From the NCBI GenBank assembly GCA_039545295.1, contig BCIK01000027.1:298545-362544 (forward strand): DNA of 64,000 nt, read 5' to 3'. Of this stretch, positions 35,506 through 46,634 are shown in pieces; positions within the stretch are counted from its first letter, which is position 1; every line of letters begins with the position of its first letter. The DNA is from Udeniomyces pyricola. Its lineage: Eukaryota > Basidiomycota > Tremellomycetes > Cystofilobasidiales > Mrakiaceae. The notes beneath the pieces were generated by a model. The model did not search any database. It was given only the letters and a program-made list of their open reading frames with translations, and was not told the DNA's origin. The translations under genes and the position numbers were made by a program.

Positions 35506-38355
35506 ATGATTGATCCACCTACTAGACCACTTCATCCAGATACTAGCATGGATAACTCTAGTCGGCCAATGCCTTCCACCTCTTTCACCACTCCTCATGA
35601 CGACCGACCTCCCTTTCGGTCTCCCTCTACGGTTTCCTCGTCTCTTTCTGCAACATTTCGCCTTCCAGCGATCGAACCCCTCGAGGATGAAACACGGTCA
35701 TCTATATCTTCGCACCTTCAGCGATCTCATCGACGTCGCCTCAACCCATTTCACTCGTCATCGCGCGTCACTAAATCGATCATCGTCGACGAAGCATATC
35801 CACCTCAAGAGTTTCCATCCACCGTGCTTCCTTCCGCGCCGGATTCTCCCGCAACTGACGAACTACCCCCTGGTGTACTTCCTCCGGCTACTCTTAACCC
35901 GGACGCCCATCATCTCGATGAGATCAACGAGCCTGAATGGGTGCCTCCTCCCGTGTTGACAAGTCGGCCGACGAATTCCTCCTCCATCAAGCTTTCCGTA
36001 GCTGTTCGTCGTGCAGGAACCGCAATCCGACACGGCCACCCCGACGGATCAAACCGGCGGGTTGTCAAAGCCGAACGAAAGCGTGCAAACCGATTAGGCG
36101 ATGGAGAGGTCGAGGTCGACGATGAAGAGTGCGTCGAGGAAGGCGAGAGAATCAACAACGGTCATGAACGTGGGAGGCTGGGCAAATTGACGTCGTCGTT
36201 GGGTTTGCCTGGGAGTAAGAAGGGGCATGGGGGAAATTTCAAGACCCTCAAGCATCCGCGTTCGGACGGAACTCATCACCACTTGCCTCTGTTATCTTCG
36301 ATCAGCCCACCAGACCATGCGCCAGCTCGGCAAACATCACAGTCCAAGGACTTGGCAGCTGCACCATCACTTGCTCCGTCATCGCCGACAAACCGATCTA
36401 ATGAACTCTACCGACCAACATCCAAACAACCTCTCCTCTCCACTTCGCCTCCGAGGGATAGCTCATCACCACTCGCCCGATCCCGTTCGCTCTCACAGGT
36501 GGATCGAAAGCCCTCTGGCTCAGACCTTCTCGAGATTCCTCTCCCTTCTCGCCTGCCAAAACCTTCATCCACCCCTTCATCTCGACCTACAACACCTGAT
36601 CCGACCGACCCTCACCGGATGCCCAATGGACAAATCGACCCGCTTGACGAAAGGATTGACCTCGGTCTCGTTCGATCCACATCCGAGGCGCCAGTCAAGG
36701 CTTCTTCTATGCAAGCTTCCAGCTCTGCCATATCCAAGAGCGACGGTAGTGTCGTTTGGGAGCGACTATGGGAGAACCAAAGAGGTGAATTTCAAGCCTC
36801 ATCTTTCCATCTCTGTGACATTCCGCTTTTGTTTTGCACCTCGATACAAGTCAAGCGTGGGTCACTATGTACGTGTACTAAATCAAGCATGTTGTGGATT
36901 TTGTTGCTTTCTTACTTGTGCCGAATCGAATAGGGATCCTCTTCTTTGGAACCCCTCGATACTCTTCTTCCTCCCTACTTCCGTCCGATCCGAGTCCATT
37001 CTCTCGCCCTGGCAAGACAAAGATTGCCTGTCGGACACCTTACACACCGGAGACGTTTCAGGTATGCTTCCTCTCAGTTAAATTTCTGGACGGACTTGGC
37101 CTGAAGAATAGGGTCTCGAATAATTGTGCTTTCCATGTAGTGAACAGCCGCTGACTGCGTTAGCGTTCGGTTGCATCATGCCGAACTGATCTGACTTGTA
37201 TTGATATAGCTACCTGACGCCACTTGGAGCTGGGCGAGCGAATGGATGGTCAACATGCGACGCGATGGTGAGACGGACGAAAAAGGCTGTAAGTCGGATA
37301 TGAACCAAATGCTCCTTTCACGGCGAAGGCTTAGCATCATGAGACGTTTCATCAGTCGTATGTGTGCATCTCGCCGACTGATCTCTCGTGAACCCTTTAT
37401 TCGCCTTTAGGGGAGTACAACGCCTATTTCCATCAGACTGGCTGGCATTCGATTCTTCCTTGGCATGGATGGAAAGGTTGGGTTCGTCGCCGAGAATGGT
37501 AGGTATTATCTTACGACCTGCCTGATTCAAATTCACTTGACCGTCTCGATTCTTAAGACCTGACTGTACACTTTTTTTCTCCTCGGCGCAGGATCCGTCT
37601 ACGAGTCCATCCTCCCCCTCCGACTCTCATCACCAAACGCATGCTTCTGCCGCCGCCGAATACTGCGCCGGGTCCGTCTATCGAGCCGTCGCCCAAGAAT
37701 CCGACAAACCCAGTCGAATATGACAAGTTACCGAGCGAGGTCGAAGAACTCCTGGAGTGTCTGGGCGGATGCCGATTGGACAGGGAGCGATTAGACGTTT
37801 GGAAGCAATGGTTGGTGTTGGAGAGCAAGGGAGACCCAGGAAGCGAAAGACTGAAAGAGATGGTCCAGGCGCAGGTAAGTCTTTGATCCTTTTCGTTCCT
37901 GTGTATGCGGTTTGATTGCTTGGATTGTGTCGCTCGTGTTTATGGTCAAGGAAAGATCCAGCTTCTTTTGATAACCCGCAGTTTGACAAGACGGATTTTC
38001 GTCTCTTCCTACTTGGTCCTTGTGTGCCTTTCTGCTCTTCCCTTACTGATCTCGACGTATCCTGATCTTCACTCAGTTCCCTCAAATCCTCGGTACATTC
38101 ACTCATCCGCATGCCCGGGACGTTTTCACCTCCCTTTGCCATGACGCTCGACCTGATTGGAACGTCACCCAGGCGTTGGAAGCGCAGCATCAAGCTGAAG
38201 AACATCGGTACACCGTCGAAAACGATTCATTGCGACGTCAGATGACAACGACAGACGTCGTTGACCGCAAGGGTAAAGGAAGGCAGAGTACGTCGAGGAG
38301 TGGAGACCTCGCCCAGAATAAGGATACAGGCAATGGCTTCGGCGTGTTCGTCTAG
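35506..38355 (+). CDS. Dysferlin-domain (DysF) protein, Spo73/Pex30-like
   Basis: The first exon, from the ATG at 35506, codes about 425 polar, Ser/Pro-rich residues with no domain. The DysF module follows over several short exons: VVWERLWENQRG, ILFFGTPRYSSSSLLPSDPS, PDATWSWASEWMVNM, then WEYNAYFHQTGWHS, GWVRRREWIRLRVHP. The WERLWENQRG, LPSDPSPFS and WVRRREWIR strings are the usual DysFN and DysFC signatures of Pex23/Pex30-type peroxins and of the sporulation protein Spo73. After the module come LDVWKQWLVLESKGDPGSER and a last exon ending at 38355. No membrane span is seen, which fits Spo73-like or cytosolic DysF proteins better than Pex30. Alternating-phase introns have clean donors and acceptors. 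The start could be extended only by an upstream exon, since the same frame begins with GTG at 35482. Confidence 0.8.
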
Positions 38356-38570
38356 GGGAAGAGCCCATACGGTCAGATGAAGTCGGATGGAAGACTTTTC
38401 ACACAAACAAAACATGCCTCAACTATAATCTATACTATGTGAATTTCTGCTTCTCTCTTTGGCTGTCTGTCTATCTGTCTGCTGTTGTCGTTGCTATGAC
38501 ATCTGTAGTCCATCGATATTGCCTGACTTCGAAGGATTTTGGAGGTAGCTTACAATTCCGGAGGACAGCC

Positions 38571-41500
38571 TTACTCCTCGTCACTCCAATCAGCATCGGG
38601 AGCACAGCCCAAATCCTTGACGCTCGAGCAGACAAAGGCCAGACGGTGATTGGGGTCGAGCAGCTGGAGCAGCTTGGAGAGCTCAGTGAGCGTATGGTTC
38701 TCTTCGCGCTCAAGCTGATGTGAAGAGAATGGGTGGGACAAGGCAAACGAGAGAGAGAGACAAAATAACGGAAAGCGGAGAAGGAAGGAAGTGATAAGGA
38801 GTGGGCCAGATGACGAAGAGAATAAGCAAGACATCAGCTTCCTATTTTTAACTATGAATCATGCTCCTGGCTGCCCTTCCTGCTGATTTTAGCCGGCACC
38901 ACTTACCTCAAACGTAGCCTCTCGATCCTCCTCGTCCCACTCCTCGCTCCTCTCTGACCTCAGCTTACGTCTTTCAGCCATATCCGTCAGGATCGTCTCG
39001 ATGCCCGTCTCGATTCGGTTAGGGAATGAAGTCTGCTGGAATGTCGGAAGGCCAATGACCCGGATGACGTCGGCATACGATTTGCTATAGAACCATGAAG
39101 TCAACACGACGGGTTAGACGAGCGTAGAGAGGTACGTAAAGGAAAAGAAAGGATGAGCACGAGTCAAAGACCAAGGAACCATGGAAGATTCTGTTGAAGT
39201 CGATTCTTTGTAGATAGGAACAGAAGGATGTCAGGGGACGCACAAGAAGAAGGCAAGGATTCCCGCATCGGCTTCAGCAGCAATGACCGTCGTCATGCGC
39301 TCGAAAACCGTCTCGAGGAGCAAGGGCGTCACTGCATTATGTCGGTTGGCGGTCGAGATAAGGATAGGAATGAGCCTGGACAAAGTTGTATGCGAGCAAG
39401 AGACATGAGATGGTGCGTAGCGCAAAAAGGAGGAGTGATCAATTGCAGATACATGGGCGTTTGACAGGAAAGAAGGATAGGAGCAGACACGGTTCAGTAT
39501 TGATTACCGGTCCAGTCAACATCACGAAACATCAAAAGCCTAAACGCACATGGTAGCGGACTGCCGAACTTCATCGTGGTAGAAGAACGTGAGGTTCTTG
39601 AGAGCAAGGGCCATAGTGTCCTCCATGTATGGCGAAAAGGCGTTCTCGAGTCCTAGATTGAGGCAAAAGCGAGGGCCATAGCGAACAACCAAAGATTGAG
39701 CGGCATGAGTACAAGCGACGAGGCAACAGGAGAATCTGTTTCAGATACATAGAGCGAGCGAAGCGGCGTCGCAGCAGGTCATTCTTGGATGTCAGGAAGG
39801 AACGCGATGGGACGACGCACGGGAAGCGTAGATGACAAGCATGTCAAAGGCTTGAGCGGTCTCCTCGATAGTCGAAGTCTTGATTCCAACGTTTTGGCCT
39901 CCAATCTGGGCGTTGGACACACGCGATAGATCAAAGGTCGCGCAAGATTGATGAGCCCAGCGAAGTGGAGACGAGGATGAGTTAGCTGGCATAGTCTGAA
40001 GGAACAACGCTGTATCCACAAACTAAATCGAAAAGCTTACATCAACAACCTCCCAATCCGCCTTGGTCGCCTCCTCAATCTCTTCATCGGCTGTGTCGGC
40101 AGAAGATGTCACGAGGAAAGACAAGGAAGATGTGGATATGACAATACGAGGTCAATGATCATGCAGCCAGTCGAAAGCAAAAAAAAACCTGCCAACAGGA
40201 GCTCACGGTCCATGATCGTCACATCCGGCTGCAAGCTCGCCGCCTTGAGCAAAGGTGGCATGACCAAGGGCAAGAATGGCGCGAATTCCTCTCGAATCGC
40301 CTCGCAGACTTTGCCCCAAGTCTGCATGACGTAAAGCGCTTGCGGATCGTCATCGTCGGTGATGCTGTTTTGCATGGAAACGAGAATCTGAGCGAGTTGA
40401 ACGGCGTCAGGTCGGAAAACTTCGGTACCAACGGCAAGGCCTGGAGAAGACAGACGTAAGTCAGGGAAGTCGTATTAAACAGTAGCCAAGAGTTAGCTCA
40501 GCAAGATTACACGATATTTAGACTGTGGTACAGCACCAAGAGAGCTTTTTGCTGAGGTCCCAGAACGCGAGAACAAATTATCTCACCAATGAGTCCGCAG
40601 CACTCGAGAACCTTGCCTCGCAGCATGCGATCGAGCTTGGCTTCTTCCTCGACCGTGGAAGGAGGCGTTCGGAGGAAGTTGAGAAGGATGGGCATGAGTT
40701 CGGAGTAGTACTGTGAGCGAATGAGGGGACCCAAAAAAAAAAGAGGAGAAACGTTAATATTCGCAAGATCAAGACGCATGATTTGCGTTGATGATCGGGC
40801 CAAGAGAGGTAGCAGGGTGGATGAAGGGCTTGTCGGACAGACCCTTGAAAAGAATTTGCCTGAGCATGCCGCAATCGTCGCGATAGTCGTAACGGCCTGC
40901 TCCTGGACAAACTTCTTGCCCGTCTCAAGCAACCTCATGAGACTTCTCACGAGCTCCTCGAGCCACCTCTCTAGCTCAGGCGTCGAAAGGGTCTCGCTCT
41001 CGTCGTCCATATCGACACCATCACAGAAGTTGACGAGACTTGCGGAGGCATGAGCTTGAACACGAGGAAGGGGGTGGGAGAGAGTCTGATGAAGAAGATG
41101 CAGGATCTCGGCGGCGAAAAGAGGCTGGATGACGAACTGTGGATAGAGGATTGAGGAGCAGGGAAAGGCAGCAATCAGTCTTCAGAGTCCTCACATGTAT
41201 GGTTCGCACGTGTGTGGTTCGCTGGGAAACGACTTGACAAGGAACTCACTGCAAAATCCGTGCAAAGCTGCCCGATACAGTGAACGAGGGCGTATCGGAC
41301 GCGGGGATGAGGGTCGTTGATAAGGGGGCAGATGAGCTCCATGACTTTGGCGAGCTGAGGCTCCATGAGCTTCGCGGTACCTTCGGCAACGGAAGCGATG
41401 GTACTTTGAGAAAGATGAACCAACAAAAGCGATAGAGATCGCGATCAACACAAGGTGCACATCAATGAGATTCAAGATGCATCCAGATTCCTCGTTGTGC

Positions 41501-43457
41501 TGGAAATGGGCAAAAGCAAAGGAACGTACATGAGACCGGCGTATCGGCTCTTCCAATCCCTACCCGAATCTTGAGCCAACAAGCTCTCAACCATGGGCCA
41601 TAGCACGGGAAGGACGCTCTTGCCACCCAGCGACTCCGCCATGCGATCCAAAACCTCTTCACCCCAGATGCTCCAACCTCCCTCCTCCTCCTCCTCGTCC
41701 ATGTCCTCTTCGCCCCAACCTTCCTCGTCCTCCAGGGTCGCGACGAGCTGGATGGCAGCCTGGCACGCTTCGGCAATAGGGTTAAACGCTCCGCCATTGG
41801 AAGCCATCTTTCGAATGAGGGAGGGCTTAGATTCGACGAGCGAAAGGAAGAACTCAAAGGCTGGCTGGGCGGGGGAATCGTCGGGGATGATGAGGTCAAG
41901 AGGCTCGCCAGGAGAAGACGCCGCCATGGGTGGCATAGCGACACGGAGGAGGAAAGGCAAGAGAGTTCCAAGATGCGACTCAAAGATGAGAGGGTACAGG
42001 GAAGCAATGGGGATGAGGGCTTGCAGGGAGATAGCGAGTTCGGCAGGTGAAAGCACGAGAAGCAGCGCAACAATTTCGCCAACAAGTCCGACGGAAGACT
42101 GTTTGGCTTCGGTGTTCATCTCGAGGAACCATGCACATGCAGCCTTGAGAGCAGCTTGTCGAACCGCTAGAGACTCGGGATCACGCAGAGCGGTGACGAA
42201 GATGGCTGAATGAGATCGGCCAGGACGAAAGAAGGGAGAGCCATTGGAAGACAGTTCAGTATCGATGCTGATCTTATTCTTATTTTGTTCCTCTCAACGC
42301 GTTATTGTCAGCTGACTGCTTCTCACTTACTGTTGGCATCTTCGTACCGAACGTCTTCCAGCAGGCCAGGGCAGTCCGCCCAAATTCGCATGGCGCTGAC
42401 CCTGACTTCCTCCTGAGGACTTTGTGCTGCTCCTACAAGCCCTTGCAACAAGTCTCCCCAGGGCGTCTTCTCGTCCAATCCTGTCTGAGCAATACCGGCG
42501 ATGGCATCGGCCAATCGGTTCCGGGTCGTGTGGTCTGGCTCAGTCGCGAGAGCAGATAGAAGCAGGGCGTGAATGGCGTTGAGCGTAGGGATGGAGAGGG
42601 TTGAGTGGTAGGTCTGATGCGAGGGATAAGGGTTGGAAGGGTTTGCGCTCGTTGATGCAGGAGGAAGGTTCTTGATGCAGAACCGGCGCAGAAGAAGAAG
42701 GGAAAAGGCCCGGAGCTGACAGATTGTTGGCCCAGAATGGAGGAGAAGAGAATGCGAAGGCCGGAAATAGGAAGGGCAATAACAAGTTAGAAAGGGTCAG
42801 CGCCTGCTATTTGACTACTCCAGAAAACCCCTCCTCAGGTCCTTTAGCTTCTGTACAGCGAACCACACAAGCAGCGCGACTCGAGCTGAGCTGTGAGCGC
42901 GAATATCACCAAAAAGGGCCATCCCTTGCTTGTTCCCGAATCGCTCAGACCCGCTCTCCCGAAATCTCGACCGCGGGCCTAAGCGTCACTCGTCGTCTTC
43001 GTCGTCTGGGCATGGGTTCGGGTGTCTTGACTCACGTTTGCATCCGACTCCTGAGTACCCATATTAGCAAGGGCAAAGAGGACGCCGCCAGTGTTGGTCT
43101 CGACGAGCTCATTGATTCGAGCTTCAGCACTATGATGACAGAAGCAACCACCCCAAAGATTTCAATGACGAGAGTTTGATGAGAGCGTTTGGGCACAGTG
43201 CAGATGTGAGAGGGAAGGGGGGGGGGAGGCATGTAAAGGAGATATTGCGTTCGTCAACTTATGTACAAGGATTGATGATTGAGAAGAGATAATAGCTGAA
43301 GGAGAGGCCAAGAAGCTAGTAGACGGGAAAGCAGGCGGGGGGACCAGCATATACGGGCTGAAACGCACGCGTTACGGTTGACGTTGTCCTCTGACGAGAG
43401 GCTGGCAAGAACGAGTCTGAGCTCAGGAACGACGGTGGTGATGTCGGCCACAGACAT
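38571..43457 (-). CDS. Importin beta-3 / karyopherin Kap121 homologue, short C-terminus
   Basis: HEAT-repeat nuclear import receptor of the Kap121/Pse1/importin-5 group. It starts MSVADITTVVPELRLVL at 43457. Family features: ALANMGTQESDAN, LRAFSLLLLRRFCIKNLPPA, DALRDPESL-type helices, LLAQDSGRDWKSRYAGLM and AEGTAKLMEPQLAKVMELIC. HPRVRYALVHCIGQLCTDF and TGKKFVQEQAVTTIATIA follow. Also seen are ALYVMQTWGKVCEAIREEF, DIGGQNVGIKTSTIEETAQA, FERMTTVIAAEADAGILAFF and SRLIPILIST-type helices. Around 14 exons give roughly 920 residues. The last exon codes EREENHTLTELSKLLQLL and ends in DADWSDEE at 38571. Known Kap121 and importin-5 proteins are about 1,090-1,100 residues and continue for several more HEAT repeats. 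The convergent DysF gene begins its 3' end only 215 nt away, so there is no room for the missing part. GTAAGG overlaps the stop codon and could be a donor, but no following exon is visible. Confidence 0.88.
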
Positions 43458-44030
43458 TTTGGTCGGGTTGGCAGGAAAAAAGAGAAAGGGTGAGGTGTGA
43501 GGTAGGCGGGACGAGGCCGGCAAGGCGGATGAAATATGGGATATGCAGGATGGTTCAATCAAGTTCAATTCACGCCAGTTGCACCCATTTCGGTCAAACA
43601 CGATTCGACCATGATCGATGCCCAGATTCCACATGTGCCACATTCGCGGTCACGTTCCCGTTTACGATTCTTTCTTTCCTTTTTGTCTCTGATTCTTTCC
43701 GTTGATCATCGTCTCGCGCCAGTAACTCCTCAATGTTATCTGATCATTGTGCATCGTCTTGGACGTGTGCAAGCATTCAGTATGCAGTTTGGTCGAAAAA
43801 TGTATACGTTCATTCCAATGACACAGCCGCCAACCAATACAGCCGCCGACCGGCAGCTCAACTTATCAAACCTCGAGCGACCCCAGAGGTTGATTCACAA
43901 CTTTACGAGTCCGTCGCTGCTGGATCTTGAGATACCGATAGCCAAGTGAGAACGAGCTGTTACGTGAGATAGATAAACAACAGAGCCATATGGTCAGTCG
44001 CAAGGCCTATCTTGACTCGTTGCTCTAAAC
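43458..44030. other. Spacer, importin promoter
   Basis: About 570 nt between the importin start and the stop of the MARCH5-like gene, both on minus. The frame at 43536-43949 on plus is not supported by any family. No RNA gene is visible. Confidence 0.5.
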
Positions 44031-46343
44031 TCAGGCCGCGTTCGAGACTAACTCTTTGATGAGCTGAAACACGAGTCCACCGATGGCGGTCCTCCACCAT
44101 TCGAACTCGTCATCACCCGCACTCGACCACCTATTGCCACCAAGCCCCAGATCGAGACCCAGGCGCGACCTTGATTCTCCCCCTAGCCCAAGTCCGTTCC
44201 AAAGCCCTTCCCATCCACCAGAGACGCCTCCACCCCGACTTGACCCAGGCGTGCTCAGCCCAATCCGGCCGACGCTCACACCCAAAGCCCACTTGAACCG
44301 TCGATTCCCACTGGCGTTGGCAAGCGCTAGCAGGGCCTGACCGGTCAGATTCGCACACACGGGGAATATAAGAGCTCCGACCGCCAACCGGGAGACAGAC
44401 AGTCGATTAAGGTAAAGCGTTTCGGGATGCTGAGCGAGAAGTGGATCGACGTTGTTGGCCGTTTGAGGTGGCTGCACGGGACCTTGGGCGACTGTTCCTT
44501 GTTGCTCGCGAGCATCTACCAGGCCGATTTCGACGCCACCAACACGGCCAAAGACCTCACTCAGTGATTCATTCTGAGGTCTACTTCCCGAGGAACCCCA
44601 CGTGCCGCCGTAAAGAAGCCAACGTCCGAAGACACGCTTGAATGCGGAGTATACTACATTGGCGAGAGGAATCAGGGCAATCGTGAGACCGGGACTTGGT
44701 GGAAAAGACAGTGGAGTGATAGAGAAAAAGCTATCCTGAGAGGGAAGGAAGGAGGGAAAATGGGGTGTAGAGATAGACAGCGAGGAGTGACCTGAGGCAG
44801 GGCGAGGGAGAAGGAAAAATGGGGTGGCAAGAAGGATTTTCTCGATACTGTTTAGGCAAGACAGGGTGGAAGAGAGACGATTCAGATAGGTGAAAACATG
44901 GTGGTGTGGACTCGACGACACAAAGAAGCGGAACCGGTAGCGTGTCTTACAAGGAATAACGTCGGAAAGAGAGGATGTCGGTGCAGACAGCATGGCAAAT
45001 CTGGGCGTACGGCACGACGGGCAAGACAAGCCAGGCCCATCCGGGCCACCCTGCAGGCCCCCGACTGCCGAGCAAGGTTTGCGTTGCCGACTGACCGAGA
45101 AAGAATCGGAAAGTGCTGAAACCAAGAAGCGTCGAGGTCGAGACAAGAGACGAGGCGAGCGCTGTCAAACGATGGAAAATAAGTGTAGCGGTGAATCACC
45201 ATGTCCAAAAATTTCAGTAGGAACTTTAGAACCAAGACGAATCGCAGACGTTGTGGAATGCTGGATGGATGTGTGAGGATTGGCTACTGTGAACCGGGAA
45301 CTGACTGCCGACAAGAAGATACGTCCGGCCTTGAGAAAGCATCCGATCGCACGAGTCAAACACTTTGATCATGGGCGTTCGCGTCTGTTGATGATATGAT
45401 GTTGGTTGAAAAACGAGTTGAATGAGCGGGCCAACACCATGAAGGATAAGGATGATCAGATGTGATATATGCAGATCAAACGGACCTCGCGAAGGGTGAT
45501 GATGGATTTGCACTGCGGGCACGCGACCGGTTTGGAGCTGGTCTGCTGCTGGCTTGCGATCCACACAAGTAGACACGATTCGTGAGAAAGCAGAGTACAG
45601 GAGCTGTCCAGGCCGAATGACACCGACAAGACGCACGTGAAAGGGGTTCGAACGTGATTGAAGGGGACACCATGTAATCAGCAACAGCAGCGACTTGAAG
45701 GCAACCTATAGAGCAGGGGAAAGCCAACGGACCATGGGTGAACCCAAATCTTGGGTGTTATCGAATCATCTTCGTCATCCATACAGATCCAGCAGCACTG
45801 ATCAGGTAAGAATTGATAATTATGCAAGGATAAAGATGAACGATGACCGGTCCGCGTTCAGCAAGAAAGACAGAAGAAAGGAAGCGACCGACGCGTCATC
45901 CGCTGTTTCGCCTGTGATGACGTGATGCCCTCACTGGCCATATACGCAACGAACGCCATTGTCTGTCGGACAAGAGATGTCATATAAGCCGAATGGGTGA
46001 ACAACCGGATGCTCACCTTGTTCTCAATCTTGGCGAGCTGAGCGGTGACATCCTCGGTGGCGACCCTTTGGATTCGCTCTAGCCTCTCGACTACCCTTTG
46101 AGACTCGGCCAGCAATCTGCTTGATTCTTCGTCTTCCTCGGTCCATTCTCCTTCGTCATCCTCATTGTAGACATCGTTAGCTGCTGCGGAGGAGTCTGTG
46201 TCGCGTAGAATTCGTGGGGTGAGTGTGGCTGGACGAAGGCGTCTCGGGGGTAGGCCGAGGAGACGTCGTACGGAGGGATCGGTGCCATCGACGGTGCCTT
46301 GACGTCGGCGAGGCGGTGGATGGGCGGGTGATGGGTGTTCCAT
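44031..46343 (-). CDS. MARCH5-like RING-CH membrane E3 ligase
   Basis: A RING-CH zinc finger is assembled from three exons: CCWICMDDEDDSITPKIWVH, P-CSCTLLSHESCLLVWIA and SKPVACPQCKSIITLRE. It follows C-x2-C, C-x-C, H-x2-C, C-x2-C. Then come MIKVFDSCDRMLSQGRTYLL, a membrane pair (ASSLVSTSTLLGFSTFRFF, GLTIALIPLANVVYSAFKRV), GRWLLYGG, and RLAVGALIFPVCANLTGQAL. The last matches the ATRILCGALVFP-type segment near the end of MARCH5/MITOL, a mitochondrial outer-membrane ubiquitin ligase. The frame of the first RING exon (from 45797) has no ATG. It splices in phase 0 from the exon 46343-46017, which codes MEHPSPAHPPPRRRQGT, an acidic stretch and a predicted coiled coil (LLAESQRVVERLERIQR, DVTAQLAKIENK). 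The alternative is a separate small gene for that exon, continuing through MAFVAYMASEG to a stop at 45858. I favour one gene because the RING part has no other start. Confidence 0.75.
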
Positions 46344-46634
46344 TGGGAAGGGTTTGGGAGATGTTGATGTACGGTTGGTTGTGGTCGATATGAGTAAGCT
46401 GAATGGTTGTAAGTGATGATGAAGATAGGTTATGAGTGTGGGTGAGTGGAGGTATGCTCTATGGCCATCGATATGTAGATATATGCAGCTCAGCCGGGCA
46501 ACGGCAACAGCAACAGCAACAGCAAGCGCGATTGACGATAATGATGATGAATGAGCCACTCGTTTCTCGCTCGCGTCCTCATCGACTGCCAACGCCTCAC
46601 CACTTCCTTCACCTCCTAGTCCACTCAGTCCACC
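46344..46634. promoter_or_regulatory. Divergent promoter of the MARCH5-like gene and slt11
   Basis: Only 291 nt separate the two ATG codons, so both promoters must share this space. It includes a CAACAG/CAACGG repeat at about 46498-46528. No TATA-like box is clear. Shared regulation is possible but not shown. Confidence 0.5.

Noticed and set aside
45640..45670. GGTTCGAAC, a tRNA B-box-like string
   Set aside because: No A box or cloverleaf fits around it, and it lies in an intron of the MARCH5-like gene.
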